From: Ignavibacteriales bacterium
Lineage (GTDB): Bacteria; Bacteroidota; Ignavibacteria; Ignavibacteriales; Melioribacteraceae
Assembly: GCA_021740915.1 (NCBI GenBank)
Contig: JAIOYW010000022.1
Coordinates: forward strand, 1 to 60,341
Reading direction: 5' to 3'
DNA length: 60,341 nucleotides
Each line of letters begins with the position of its first letter. The first letter of the stretch is position 1. The notes below the pieces were generated by a model that was not told the DNA's origin, searched no databases, and saw nothing but the letters and a program-made list of their open reading frames with translations. Below are positions 19,495-29,148 of the stretch, in pieces. Made by a program: the position numbers and the translations under genes.

Positions 19495-21909
19495 TCAGAA
19501 TTCTTGTCCACCCATATCCATTCCATCACCACCCTGTTCCCGGCGGTCATTTTTATAATTGTTGAAATTGAATCTGAGATTTAACATTACAACAGGTGAT
19601 TCCCTCTGTGAAAGCCCATAATTATAGAGTTCGGGAGTCTGATATGTAGATTCTCTTTTGGCAGTACCAAAAATATCATTCACCTGAAGAGTTGCAGTCA
19701 GAAAATCTTTCATGAGTTCATGCTTAACAGCAAAATTTACAAAAGCCGAAGCTTCAACTGTTCCCTGAGATGAAACCGAAGCGCTGTTATATATAGAATT
19801 AAGCTGCAATTGTGTTGTCTCACCGATCTTAAGATCGTTGTTGAATCTCAAATTCCAGTTAAAACTTTTTCTGTCGAAACTATTACCGAGCATACTTCCG
19901 CTCACACGGTAATCATATATGTTCGCCATCAGGTTAACGTTCCAGGAATTTACCGGGTCAAAATTATAAAACAATTCAATCCCTGTAGAATAATCCTCTC
20001 CTACGTTTTCCGAGGTCATTAGTGTAATATTATCCGAATATACCGATCTCACATGCTCAATTTTGTTTATTGTAAAACGGTGATATCCTTCGACTGAGAA
20101 AATGCTCTTTCCAAACAACATTTGGTATCCAAGTTCATAAGAATCGATGTACTCCGGAAGAAGATCAGGATTTCCGGAACGAACATTGTAAGCATCAACC
20201 GGAGTAATAAACGGCTCAAGTTCCCATCCCCGGGGACGATTGATCCGCCTTGTATAGCTCGTCATTATCTGATTCCCGCCTTCAAATTTCATCGAAAAAT
20301 GGGCGCTCGGGAAGTAATCCCATCTGCTTATAGAAAATGACTGATTTGTCCTGACAAGATCAATTTGTCTTCCAGTGTATTCTGTCCGGAAACCAAACTG
20401 ATAACCAAAGTCGCTAATACTACCTGCGTATAGGGAATATATTGCATGAGTTGTTTTCTTATATTGAGCCTGATTACTGAAAAGTATGTCCTCGACATAA
20501 TTTCCGGTCGCTGAATTGTAATTAAATAACCCTGTCCCCTCATCGCTGAATTCCGATTCACCGTTATAGCCGGCTTCAAATTTGGATTTCTCACCCAATG
20601 GCAGCACATAATCCAACTTGGCTCCGAATTCAGTCCCCGGACCAAATTCATGGGATCTCTGCCCGCTGACAATACTGCCATTCTTAATCAGCTCATTCGT
20701 TGTTAATTCATCTCCGTCATCTGATTCAAAATCAATCTCTGCTGAGATTTCATGACCCGGAATCTCAAATTTATGCGTGAAATTTGTGAAAATTTCGTAT
20801 CCGTATCCTCCGCGCGATCTTTCAGATATGCTATTACTTGTTTCCGAAGGGATGGCGAGATTATTCCATTGTGTGAATATCTGATTAGTTGATCCGTTGT
20901 GTTCACGATCACGATACCTGCCGCCAAATGTCATACTTCCTGTATTATATGGCTCAAATGCAAAAGACGCTCTCCCGCTATATGAGTTCCTTCCCCAGTT
21001 TGAGTTTCCATCAGAGTTTCTATATGTCCGGATACCATTACTTTCAGTCCAATTTTTTTCTGTGTTGGTCATCCGGAAAATGCGATCATTATAATCAAGG
21101 CCGAGAGTTGCATGAAAATCCTCAGTTTTATAATCGCCAAGCAGCTCAGCTCCATACTTCTCGCCAAGTCCCCCATTTAGTGCAACAACACCGCTCATAC
21201 CTTTTCGTTTGGCTTTTTTTAACACTATGTTTATTATGCCCGCAGTCCCTTCCGGGTTGAATTTGGCAGATGGATTGGTAATTATTTCAATATTTTCAAT
21301 TGAACTCGCAGGAATTTGCTGAAGTGCTTCGCTCGCATCGAGAATCGTCGGGCGGCCGTCAATCAGAACCCTGAAATTACCGCTGCCTCTAAGACTAACG
21401 TTCCCCTCAATGTCAACTGTAACAGATGGTACGTTCTGAAGGATGTCAATAGCTGTCCCTGAAGCTGCTGCAAGCTGTCCATCAACGTTTATTACTTTTT
21501 TGTCTATTTCGTAAGAAACAGGAGCCCTTTCGGTTGAAACAATAACATCCTCAACACCATATGCAACCGGCACCAGAAAGATATTGCCAACGTCCATGCT
21601 CTTATTCTTACCGGCAATTATCCCTTTAATTAAATTATCTTCATAACCGATAAAACTGATTTTGAGAGAGTAGCGCCCTTCATTAATATCCTGAAGTAAA
21701 AAATTACCTTCTCTATCGGATACAGTGCCGAGTTCCTGCATATTATCTTTTTCACGAAGCAGGATAATGTTCGCAAATTCAAGTGCAATTCCGGTTGAAA
21801 GATCCAGTACTCTTCCTTTTAAATAAAAATTTTCGGATTTACCTTGCGGATAAAAACTACCGCTAAAAAAAAGTGCAACCGTTAAAAACTTTAATAATCT
21901 TTGATGCAT
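19495..21909 (-). CDS. TonB-dependent outer-membrane receptor (PF14905-type barrel)
   Basis: 804 aa. After a signal peptide (TVALFFSGSFYPQG) comes a carboxypeptidase-like regulatory domain (about 28-112; LKGRVLDLSTGIALEFANI). A plug domain follows (about 115-225; VISTERAPV-like start, NVPSVTVDIEGNVSLRGSG, GTAGIINIVLKK). The rest is a beta-barrel with alternating aromatic strands. The final strand NLRFNFNNYKN is followed by a Gly/Met/Asp-rich tail (GGDGMDMGGQEF), common in this subfamily. No transported substrate can be assigned and no SusD-like partner is adjacent. AGGAAA upstream of ATG 21909 supports the start. Confidence 0.88.
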   Translation of the reverse strand: MHQRLLKFLTVALFFSGSFYPQGKSENFYLKGRVLDLSTGIALEFANIILLREKDNMQELGTVSDREGNFLLQDINEGRYSLKISFIGYEDNLIKGIIAGKNKSMDVGNIFLVPVAYGVEDVIVSTERAPVSYEIDKKVINVDGQLAAASGTAIDILQNVPSVTVDIEGNVSLRGSGNFRVLIDGRPTILDASEALQQIPASSIENIEIITNPSAKFNPEGTAGIINIVLKKAKRKGMSGVVALNGGLGEKYGAELLGDYKTEDFHATLGLDYNDRIFRMTNTEKNWTESNGIRTYRNSDGNSNWGRNSYSGRASFAFEPYNTGSMTFGGRYRDREHNGSTNQIFTQWNNLAIPSETSNSISERSRGGYGYEIFTNFTHKFEIPGHEISAEIDFESDDGDELTTNELIKNGSIVSGQRSHEFGPGTEFGAKLDYVLPLGEKSKFEAGYNGESEFSDEGTGLFNYNSATGNYVEDILFSNQAQYKKTTHAIYSLYAGSISDFGYQFGFRTEYTGRQIDLVRTNQSFSISRWDYFPSAHFSMKFEGGNQIMTSYTRRINRPRGWELEPFITPVDAYNVRSGNPDLLPEYIDSYELGYQMLFGKSIFSVEGYHRFTINKIEHVRSVYSDNITLMTSENVGEDYSTGIELFYNFDPVNSWNVNLMANIYDYRVSGSMLGNSFDRKSFNWNLRFNNDLKIGETTQLQLNSIYNSASVSSQGTVEASAFVNFAVKHELMKDFLTATLQVNDIFGTAKRESTYQTPELYNYGLSQRESPVVMLNLRFNFNNYKNDRREQGGDGMDMGGQEF

Positions 21910-22147
21910 TCGGTTCGATTTCCTTTCTCATTCACTCTAATCTATTAGAACAAAGTTTTATACAAAAAGTTTAATTTTTACCAGAATATTAATTTAATGA
22001 TAACCTTTGATTAATCAATCATTTAAATGTCAGGTTATAAGAATCATAAATGTGGAATTTTCGTCAGATTGAATGCATGAGGGGGAGGATAGATATTAAA
22101 TTGTGGCTTTTGAACTATAAATAAAAATAGTACAGGTCAAATGTATG

Positions 22148-22178
22148 TAAAACCAATGATGCGCCAAAAGGCGCATCA
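22148..22178 (-). terminator. Intrinsic terminator after the FmdB-type gene
   Basis: A perfect 9-bp stem (22157-22165 with 22170-22178) with an AAAA loop as read on the plus strand. On the minus strand it is followed by TTGGTTTTAC. Confidence 0.65.
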
Positions 22179-22188
22179 TCAAAAAATA

Positions 22189-22434
22189 TTAGTTCAAACC
22201 GCACAAACCTGATGCACAGCCGCCGGTGGGTGCAGGAACAGAGCAGGAACCATCGGAACATCCCCCCGAATAGGAGTAACCACTGCTAACCGATGCACTA
22301 AAAGAGGAAAGCAACTTTTTATTATTTGTTGAGTTACACTTCGGGCAGTTTACATCATCAATTTTCACTGAGGATTTATGTAAATAGTCGAACTTTGTAT
22401 CACAGTCTGAACATTTATATTCAAAAACTGGCAT
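22189..22434 (-). CDS. FmdB-family zinc ribbon protein
   Basis: 81 aa from the ATG at 22434, which has GGAG upstream. The open frame extends 25 codons further, but that part is uncharacteristic and overlaps a terminator stem. The sequence starts MPVFEYKCSDCDTKFDYLHK, the classic FmdB opening. It has a CxxC...CPKC zinc ribbon (about 8-42) and a Gly/Ser/Cys-rich tail with four further Cys (GGCSDGSCSVP, GGCASGLCGLN). The family is small and poorly characterised, often described as putative regulatory or amide-metabolism-linked proteins. The role here is unknown. Confidence 0.88.
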   Translation of the reverse strand: MPVFEYKCSDCDTKFDYLHKSSVKIDDVNCPKCNSTNNKKLLSSFSASVSSGYSYSGGCSDGSCSVPAPTGGCASGLCGLN

Positions 22435-22473
22435 TATATTCTCCGGATTTTTGAAGGTTAGATGCAGCGAGAT

Positions 22474-22538
22474 TAAAAAGGATTCCATTCTTCTCTTTTG
22501 ATTTTTCACAGGATGAAAGATCAGGAATGGAATCCTTT
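22474..22538 (-). terminator. Terminator-like inverted repeat downstream of the BNR T9SS gene
   Basis: A perfect 14-bp inverted repeat (22477-22490 with 22525-22538) with a 34-base loop. On the minus strand it ends in TTTTTAATC. It lies between the BNR gene stop (22602) and the FmdB start (22434), so it separates their transcription. Confidence 0.55.
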
Positions 22539-22601
22539 AATAAATTAACTTCAAACGATCTGAAATTCAAAGGTATTTGACTTAGCAAACTAATCACATG
22601 G

Positions 22602-24794
22602 TTATCTGATCAATATCATTTTTTTTGTCAGTGAACCTTTACTGTTCTGCAGCCTGTAAAAATAAACTCCGCTTGGAAGACCATCAGCATTAAACCTAAT
22701 ACTGTAATTTCCGGCAGGTTTCCATGATTTTTCAAGAACAGTTATTTCATTCCCAAGTAAATCGTAGATTCTCAGGTCAACGAGAGAATTATGATCCAAT
22801 TGATAATTAATAATAGTCTCCGGATTAAAAGGATTGGGATAATTCTGCTCAAGATTAAGAGAATACGGCTTGCGGACTGTTTCTTCCCCTCCGGGAAGAT
22901 CAGTAACATAGACTCTATCGTATTTATAGAGTTTCCTTCCGCCTCCAATCCATGAAAGATAATCACTTCTGGTATCAATACACGATCCATAGAAATTGTT
23001 AAAAACATAAGAATTCCTAAACCAGGTATATCCTGTTACAGACTGCCAGTAATATGAACCGACTGCATGACCTTTCCCATTACTGTCAAAATCAATATCA
23101 GCTATCCCGGCGCCATTGAGTGATTGAACTTTCGTCCAGTTATTCCCTCCGTCCGAAGTACGGTATATCACTTCAGGTCCGGTACCACCCACAGCGTACC
23201 CGATCTGCTCATCCCTGAAAATAATGTCGTAAATGTAATCTGAAGCATCTATGGTTGAAATTGTATCCCAGACAACTCCACCGTCCGATGTAGCGAAAAT
23301 CAGACCGCTGTTCCCTGCAGACCAGCCTTTCTGTGAATTAATAAAAAAGACTGCGTTCTGCTGAGTACCCGCGGAAGATGCCGAAACAGCCCAACTATCT
23401 CCTCCGTCAGTTGTCCTGCAGTAAACATTCGAAAAATAATAATTTGTCGGAGTGATATAAACCCAGCTCCCACCCACAGCCCATCCGTGATCGCGATCGA
23501 TAAAATGTATTGCCCTCAGGTCAACGGGAGTATTTGCGCTCGCATCAGCCCAGGTATTTCCTCTGTCGGTTGTCTTTAATACATATCCTTCCGATCCGCA
23601 GGCCCATCCGGTGGAATCATCGACAAAAAAGATTTTGTGCATATTTTTATTTGCAAGTGATGAATCGATTATTGACCAGTTTTCTCCACCATCGGAAGAT
23701 AATAGCAGCGATTTATGGTTCCCAGTCATAAAACCGAGGTTATCATCAAGAAAATCAATATCGTTAATGTTAAAATCATCCCATGGCAAGTCTTTTCCAT
23801 CCCATGTAACACCATTATCAGTTGTTTTTATTATTCCATTCTTTATGGCAAAAAATGTTTCACCGCTTATATGAGATATCGACTTGATTGATTCGGTTGA
23901 AACAGGAACTGATAAGAGTTCCCAGTTGCCAAGAAAACTTAGCGGAGCTTTTAAGATATAACCTGAACCGGCACCATCATAAAAATAGCCCCCGATAAAT
24001 AGTTCTGAACCCACTGCAATAGTTGAACAGTATCCGTTTATGTTACTGGCAATTGTAAGTTCGTCCCATGTATCTCCGCGATTTTGTGATCTGTAAACCA
24101 CTGGTTTGCCATTTCTGTCCCCGGCTGCATAAATAAGCGTTGAACTCTGACTAACCCAAAGCGCCCTGATATTTTCATATACAAGCGGTTTACCTTTTTT
24201 CACTGTCCAATTGAGTCCGCCATCCTCAGTAAGGTAAACTGCCCCATAAGAGGTTGCTACAAAGCCAATCTGGTCATCCATAAATTTGATGTCGCTGAAA
24301 TATTCGTACTGGGGAAGTCCATTCATTCTGATTTCCCAAACATCCTCGAAACTGTGATTATATGCTACAACAGTCCCGCTGACCCAGATATGATATCCGG
24401 TTGAGGAAGAATAATTAGTTGTAATTGCCTCAAGTTCTCCGTTCTGCACAAAATTTTCATGTTTCCACTTTTTGCCCCCATCTGCCGATGAAAAAATTAC
24501 GCATTTGCCAAGATAGCTTGAACCTACTGCATATGCATGTCCGGCTCCATAAGTAAGGGTTATTGCATTGAGATCACCCTCCACAGGCAGTGCCGCCGAA
24601 AACCAGGAGTCACCGGCATCGGTTGTATAAGCCAGATAATTCTCCCCGCAGGCAACGCCTCTTGACGGACTATCGAATTGAATATCCAAAGGTTTACCCT
24701 TTACATTAACCCACCCATACTGTGCAAATATTTGCAGCGGATTACAGGATATTATTATCGCAAATAGTATTAAAGCATAGTTTTTTTGTCTCAT
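22602..24794 (-). CDS. T9SS-sorted BNR/Ycf48-like propeller protein
   Basis: 730 aa. A signal peptide (residues 1-24, ending IFAQYG) is followed by about a dozen repeats of the type TxDGGxxW (YTTDAGDSWFS, LTEDGGLNWTV, LSSDGGENWSI, RTSDGGNNWTK). These are BNR/Asp-box blades of a six- or seven-bladed propeller like Ycf48/sortilin, repeated to form probably two propellers. The last 80 residues are a T9SS sorting domain (QNYPNPFNPETII, LPSGVYFYRLQ, KKMILIR). It is a secreted or surface protein; glycan or protein binding is possible but not shown. Confidence 0.88.
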   Translation of the reverse strand: MRQKNYALILFAIIISCNPLQIFAQYGWVNVKGKPLDIQFDSPSRGVACGENYLAYTTDAGDSWFSAALPVEGDLNAITLTYGAGHAYAVGSSYLGKCVIFSSADGGKKWKHENFVQNGELEAITTNYSSSTGYHIWVSGTVVAYNHSFEDVWEIRMNGLPQYEYFSDIKFMDDQIGFVATSYGAVYLTEDGGLNWTVKKGKPLVYENIRALWVSQSSTLIYAAGDRNGKPVVYRSQNRGDTWDELTIASNINGYCSTIAVGSELFIGGYFYDGAGSGYILKAPLSFLGNWELLSVPVSTESIKSISHISGETFFAIKNGIIKTTDNGVTWDGKDLPWDDFNINDIDFLDDNLGFMTGNHKSLLLSSDGGENWSIIDSSLANKNMHKIFFVDDSTGWACGSEGYVLKTTDRGNTWADASANTPVDLRAIHFIDRDHGWAVGGSWVYITPTNYYFSNVYCRTTDGGDSWAVSASSAGTQQNAVFFINSQKGWSAGNSGLIFATSDGGVVWDTISTIDASDYIYDIIFRDEQIGYAVGGTGPEVIYRTSDGGNNWTKVQSLNGAGIADIDFDSNGKGHAVGSYYWQSVTGYTWFRNSYVFNNFYGSCIDTRSDYLSWIGGGRKLYKYDRVYVTDLPGGEETVRKPYSLNLEQNYPNPFNPETIINYQLDHNSLVDLRIYDLLGNEITVLEKSWKPAGNYSIRFNADGLPSGVYFYRLQNSKGSLTKKMILIR

Positions 24795-25107
24795 ATAACC
24801 CTCAAAAAATGACCCGGCAATAATTAACCGGAGTATGAAAAATATGAATCTAACCTGATTTAGGTGAGAATCAAGGAAAAATAAAAATAATGGAATTAGT
24901 TAATATTGTGCAAGTGATGTAAATCGCACGATGTCAGGCTATTTCCTGCATTAGAAAATCATTTGTTAATGGAAAAAATTTTGGGAAAAAATTCGCTCAT
25001 TTGCAGAGCAGCCATTTATCATCCATTTTTTCAATTTACCTTTGCTGCATCATTAATGTTTTATAGTTTCATGTAATTAATATTTATCTTTTACAGGATT
25101 ATCGAAT
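24795..25107. other. Divergent promoter region between the BNR protein and the MFS transporter
   Basis: 313 bases, AT-rich. It includes a weak symmetric element TTGTGC...GCACGA near 24907-24931. No small gene and no strong hairpin was seen. Confidence 0.5.
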
Positions 25108-26523
25108 TTGAATATTTCAAAACATACTGGCGCCGGAAGTCCGTCTCTGGCTCTATTTGTTACTTCTGCTTCTTCATTTATGACTGCTTTTATGGGATCA
25201 TCACTGAACATTGCGATCCCGGTGATTTCACTGGATTTCGGCATAACGGCTTATGCTGCAAGCTGGATCTCAAGTATTTATTTACTTGCTACCGCGGTTT
25301 TCCTGATCCCTGTTGGAAGACTTTCAGACCGGTACGGAAGAGTTGTTTTTTTCCGCATTGGCATTATTCTTTTTTCAGCAGCCTCACTTCTCTCTGTATT
25401 TTCGAGTTCTCTTCTGTCCTTATTAATTTTCCGCATATTTCAGGGAATCGGATCTGCTTTTCTTTTCAGCACTGCGGCTGCTATAGTTGTCTCAATATAT
25501 CCGCCTGAAAAGAGGGGAAAAGCGCTGGGAATAATTACCGCATCTGTTTATACCGGCCTATCCTCAGGTCCTTTTCTCGGCGGAATAATAACGCACCGGG
25601 CCGAATGGGAAAGTATTTTCTTAATAACAGCGCTTATTGGCTTTGTTGTCCTCCTGCCGCTCGCCTTTTATTTAACCCGGGAAAATGTTGATAAAAAATT
25701 TGCTCACTTCAGGTTTCGCAGTTTTTTCCTTCTGAGCATTTCAATTCTCTTTGTACTTTTCGGATTTTCAGCAGCGCCAAGATTAATCGGATTTGTTTTT
25801 CTCGCTGCTGGAATACTCGGCTGGGCCCTTTTCTATTTTGATCAAAAAAACAGCAATGTTCAGTTAATTAATTTCAATCTGATATCCCGCAATAAAACAT
25901 TCAGAAATTCAAATCTTGCAGCATTAATTAATTATAGTGCGACTTTTGCGGTTGGTTTTCTACTGAGTTTTTACTTTCAGACAGTTAAGGGCCTGACTCC
26001 TGAGAGTGCTGGTATAATACTCATAATTCAGCCTGTACTCCAGGCATTATTTTCGCCTCTTGCAGGAAGATTAAGTGACAGAATTGAACCAGGGGTGGTT
26101 GCTTCAATAGGCATGGCTGTTATTGCAGCCGGCTTGACAGGGTTGATTTTTATTGGTCCGGAAACTCCAAATATAATTTTAATGCTAATTCTTTCAATAT
26201 TGGGATTTGGATTTGCTATGTTCTCATCGCCCAATGCGAACGCCATTATGAGTTCTGTTGAAAAACGTGATTATGGACTCGCATCGGCAGTCATGGCTGA
26301 AATGCGACTGATCGGTCAGGCTTTCAGTATGGGATTAGTTATGATAATCTTTACAATTTTTATCGGCGAGAGCAAAGTCGATCCATCTGCTGCCGATAGT
26401 TTTCTGCTAAGTTCACGCATTGCTTTCAGCCTGTTTGCTGTGCTCTGTTTACCAGGGATATACTTATCAGTTAGAAGGGGAAGTTTGCACGAAAAACGTG
26501 AGATTCAGACAGAAGATAAGTGA
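25108..26523 (+). CDS. MFS transporter, DHA2-like drug exporter
   Basis: 471 aa with about 14 hydrophobic helices. MFS motif A is at 70-80 (GRLSDRYGRVV), a second copy at GRLSDRIEPG, and an antiporter-type motif C (GPFLGGIIT) lies in helix 5. The pattern fits the 14-helix DHA2 group, so a proton-driven exporter of drugs or metabolites is likely; the substrate is unknown. The TTG start at 25108 has AGGA ten bases upstream and is needed because the next in-frame ATG falls inside helix 1. No regulator gene is adjacent. Confidence 0.87.
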   Translation: MNISKHTGAGSPSLALFVTSASSFMTAFMGSSLNIAIPVISLDFGITAYAASWISSIYLLATAVFLIPVGRLSDRYGRVVFFRIGIILFSAASLLSVFSSSLLSLLIFRIFQGIGSAFLFSTAAAIVVSIYPPEKRGKALGIITASVYTGLSSGPFLGGIITHRAEWESIFLITALIGFVVLLPLAFYLTRENVDKKFAHFRFRSFFLLSISILFVLFGFSAAPRLIGFVFLAAGILGWALFYFDQKNSNVQLINFNLISRNKTFRNSNLAALINYSATFAVGFLLSFYFQTVKGLTPESAGIILIIQPVLQALFSPLAGRLSDRIEPGVVASIGMAVIAAGLTGLIFIGPETPNIILMLILSILGFGFAMFSSPNANAIMSSVEKRDYGLASAVMAEMRLIGQAFSMGLVMIIFTIFIGESKVDPSAADSFLLSSRIAFSLFAVLCLPGIYLSVRRGSLHEKREIQTEDK

Positions 26524-26643
26524 AATTTGCTTAATGGAGTCTTTTCTCCGGGTAGCTTAATAGTATTGTATTTGAAGTGTTTGAAACAAAATCAAAGGAC
26601 CATGTGATTAGAAATTATGTTTTTTTATTTTAATTAATTTTGT

Positions 26644-28977
26644 ATGTTGCTATTATTAACAGATCGTTTAATAAAAGTGATCAGGAACCAGATAAATTTA
26701 TTTTCGATAATTATTTTATTAATTGCGTTTTCGGCATCAGGTCAGACTATTGACAGTTTGAAAGCCGAATTCAATCGTTCTGAAGGAATAGAAAAATCCA
26801 GGATTCTGATTCAGCTTTCTGATTTAGTTGTTGATACAACCCCCGATTCCGCTCTCGGCTATTCATTGCAGGCTCTGAAAATTGCTCAAAAATTCAACTC
26901 GGTTTATCACATCGGCGATGCTTATCGTGCCAAAGGCTGGGCTGAGTACCGTTTACGACGCGTGAAATCATCGGAACAATCGTTATTAAGAGCATTGCGC
27001 GAATTTTCAAAGATTGATGATTCGGTCAAAATTGCCACATTATACGATAATATTGGTGATCTTTATACTTTCAGCGGAAGACTTGATGAATCAATCTCCG
27101 CTTCAAAAATAGCTCTTGGTATTTTCGCAAGAAACGGCAATGAAAAAATGGAAGCGCTCCAGTATTCTTCCATCGGGCTGTTATACTGGCGTAAAGGACA
27201 ATACCTTGAAGCTCTGCAGTATCATTACAGAGCATTAACAATTCGCGAAAAGCTTAATATCCCCTACAGCATTGCAATGTCTGCAAATAACATCGGAGTT
27301 ATATACTGGCGCATCGGAGATTATGAAAAAGCTCTTAAGTTTTATAGCAAATCTCATAGTCTTAGAGAGGAAATCAAAGATTCTGTAGGTGTTATTGTCG
27401 CTTCTAATAATATCGGTCTTATTTACCTTAAATTGAAATTTTATGACAGGGCAGATTCTACTTTCAACACCTCGCTCGAACAGTCTTTCAGGCTTAAATA
27501 TAACTTTGGCAAAGCCTACTCTAACCTTTGCCTTAGCATGTATTATAATGAAATAGGTAAATATGACAAAGCTATTGAAACCGGGAAAAAATCGGCAGAG
27601 TATTATTCAAATCAGGGCGAATTAAATTCGGTTGCAACTGCACTCAATTATGTCGGCAGAGCATATGCAGGTAAGAAGGATTATGAAATGGCTGAGCAAA
27701 TTTATAGCGAAGCCCTCGATTCTGCAAAAAAGGTCAACGATCTTTATTCTATTACCGATACCTATCAAAATTTTGCAAACCTGAATATCGTAAAGCAGGA
27801 CTACGATGAAGCTGACAGGTATCTTGAAATGGCGTGGGCTATTTCTACTAAAGAAAAATTTGTCGAACTTCAGGCAGAGTATTATCAACTTAAAACAACT
27901 CTCGAAAAAAAACGCGGAAACTTTGAGCAAGCTCTCAAAAATTTCGAAAGATTTACAGAACTTAACAACAGTAATCAAATTAAAAAACTCAGCGGCGATG
28001 TTGCTGACTGGGTAGTTGAATATAATTCGCGTGAAAAAGAAAAGGAGAATATCGCACTCAGGAAAGCTAATGAACTGCAAGATCTGCAGATGAAACAGAA
28101 CAGATTTTTTCTATATGGAATGGTTGGAATTTCAATAATCCTTCTGGCAGCTTTCGTTCTTGTTTTCAGATTCTATCGATTCAGAAATAAAACCTCCAAA
28201 CAATTAATGGATCAGAAAAATGAACTTGAGAGGTTAAACAGAATTTTGGAAAGCAGGAATGTGGAACTTGCTGAGAGCAATCTTTACAAAGACAGACTAT
28301 TATCAATCGTTGCACATGATCTTAAAAATCCCTTTCAGGCGCTTCTCGGTTATTCTGAGGTTCTTATGGATGAGTATGATTCTCTTACAAAGCAGGAGGT
28401 TGTTGAATATTCGAGAGCGATTTATAACTCAGCAAAAAATCTTCTTTCCATAACTCAGAATCTGCTGAACTGGTCAAGAATACAATTTAATCAGTTTAAT
28501 ATCAGCAGACAGGATATCCAGATTTTGGATTTGTTCAATAATACTATCTTATTTCAAAAAGAGATTGCGAAACAGAAAGAAATTGAGTTTGAGATCGAAT
28601 TAACAGATTCATTTTCGTTGAATACCGATCCCGAAATGCTTGAGACCGTCTTGAGAAATCTGACATCAAATGCTATAAAATACAGTTACCCGGGCAGCAA
28701 AATAGTCCTTACTGCTAAAGAATCCAACGAAACCGCACAGATTATTGTTGAGGATTCAGGAATAGGTATTCCATCTGAAAAATTACAGTTCCTGTTTACA
28801 AACAAAAATATTATCTCCTCTCCTGGCACCAAGAATGAAAGAGGCACCGGGCTCGGACTTACTATTTGCAAAGACTTTATCAATAGCCTTGGCGGAAAAA
28901 TAGAGGTTGAGAGCAAAGAAGGCGTCGGGACAAGATTCATTATTATCCTGCCGGTAGCAACCAAAGTACTTGTCTGA
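26644..28977 (+). CDS. TPR-repeat sensor histidine kinase, orphan
   Basis: 777 aa. An N-terminal membrane/signal segment (about 18-33, INLFSIIILLIAFSAS) is followed by at least seven tetratricopeptide repeats (about 60-430), a coiled coil and one membrane helix (FFLYGMVGISIILLAAFVLV). After it come HisKA with His558 in VAHDLKNPFQAL and HATPase (LTSNAIKYS, EDSGIGI, GTGLGLTICKDF). The architecture equals that of the TPR kinase at 6900-8942, but no receiver gene is adjacent, so its partner must lie elsewhere. The signal is unknown. Confidence 0.87.
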   Translation: MLLLLTDRLIKVIRNQINLFSIIILLIAFSASGQTIDSLKAEFNRSEGIEKSRILIQLSDLVVDTTPDSALGYSLQALKIAQKFNSVYHIGDAYRAKGWAEYRLRRVKSSEQSLLRALREFSKIDDSVKIATLYDNIGDLYTFSGRLDESISASKIALGIFARNGNEKMEALQYSSIGLLYWRKGQYLEALQYHYRALTIREKLNIPYSIAMSANNIGVIYWRIGDYEKALKFYSKSHSLREEIKDSVGVIVASNNIGLIYLKLKFYDRADSTFNTSLEQSFRLKYNFGKAYSNLCLSMYYNEIGKYDKAIETGKKSAEYYSNQGELNSVATALNYVGRAYAGKKDYEMAEQIYSEALDSAKKVNDLYSITDTYQNFANLNIVKQDYDEADRYLEMAWAISTKEKFVELQAEYYQLKTTLEKKRGNFEQALKNFERFTELNNSNQIKKLSGDVADWVVEYNSREKEKENIALRKANELQDLQMKQNRFFLYGMVGISIILLAAFVLVFRFYRFRNKTSKQLMDQKNELERLNRILESRNVELAESNLYKDRLLSIVAHDLKNPFQALLGYSEVLMDEYDSLTKQEVVEYSRAIYNSAKNLLSITQNLLNWSRIQFNQFNISRQDIQILDLFNNTILFQKEIAKQKEIEFEIELTDSFSLNTDPEMLETVLRNLTSNAIKYSYPGSKIVLTAKESNETAQIIVEDSGIGIPSEKLQFLFTNKNIISSPGTKNERGTGLGLTICKDFINSLGGKIEVESKEGVGTRFIIILPVATKVLV

Positions 28978-29148
28978 TTTTCATTCATTAATTCGTTATA
29001 TTTTCCTGAAAATAATTGCTCCTCCACACAGAACTTCAATAATTTAATGTATTCAGATTAAATAAATCATCCTCAATTTTAGAAATATCCTTAATTTAAC
29101 AGACATTTTCAGAATTTACTGTTGTTCATTCATTTGGGAGGAACGTTG

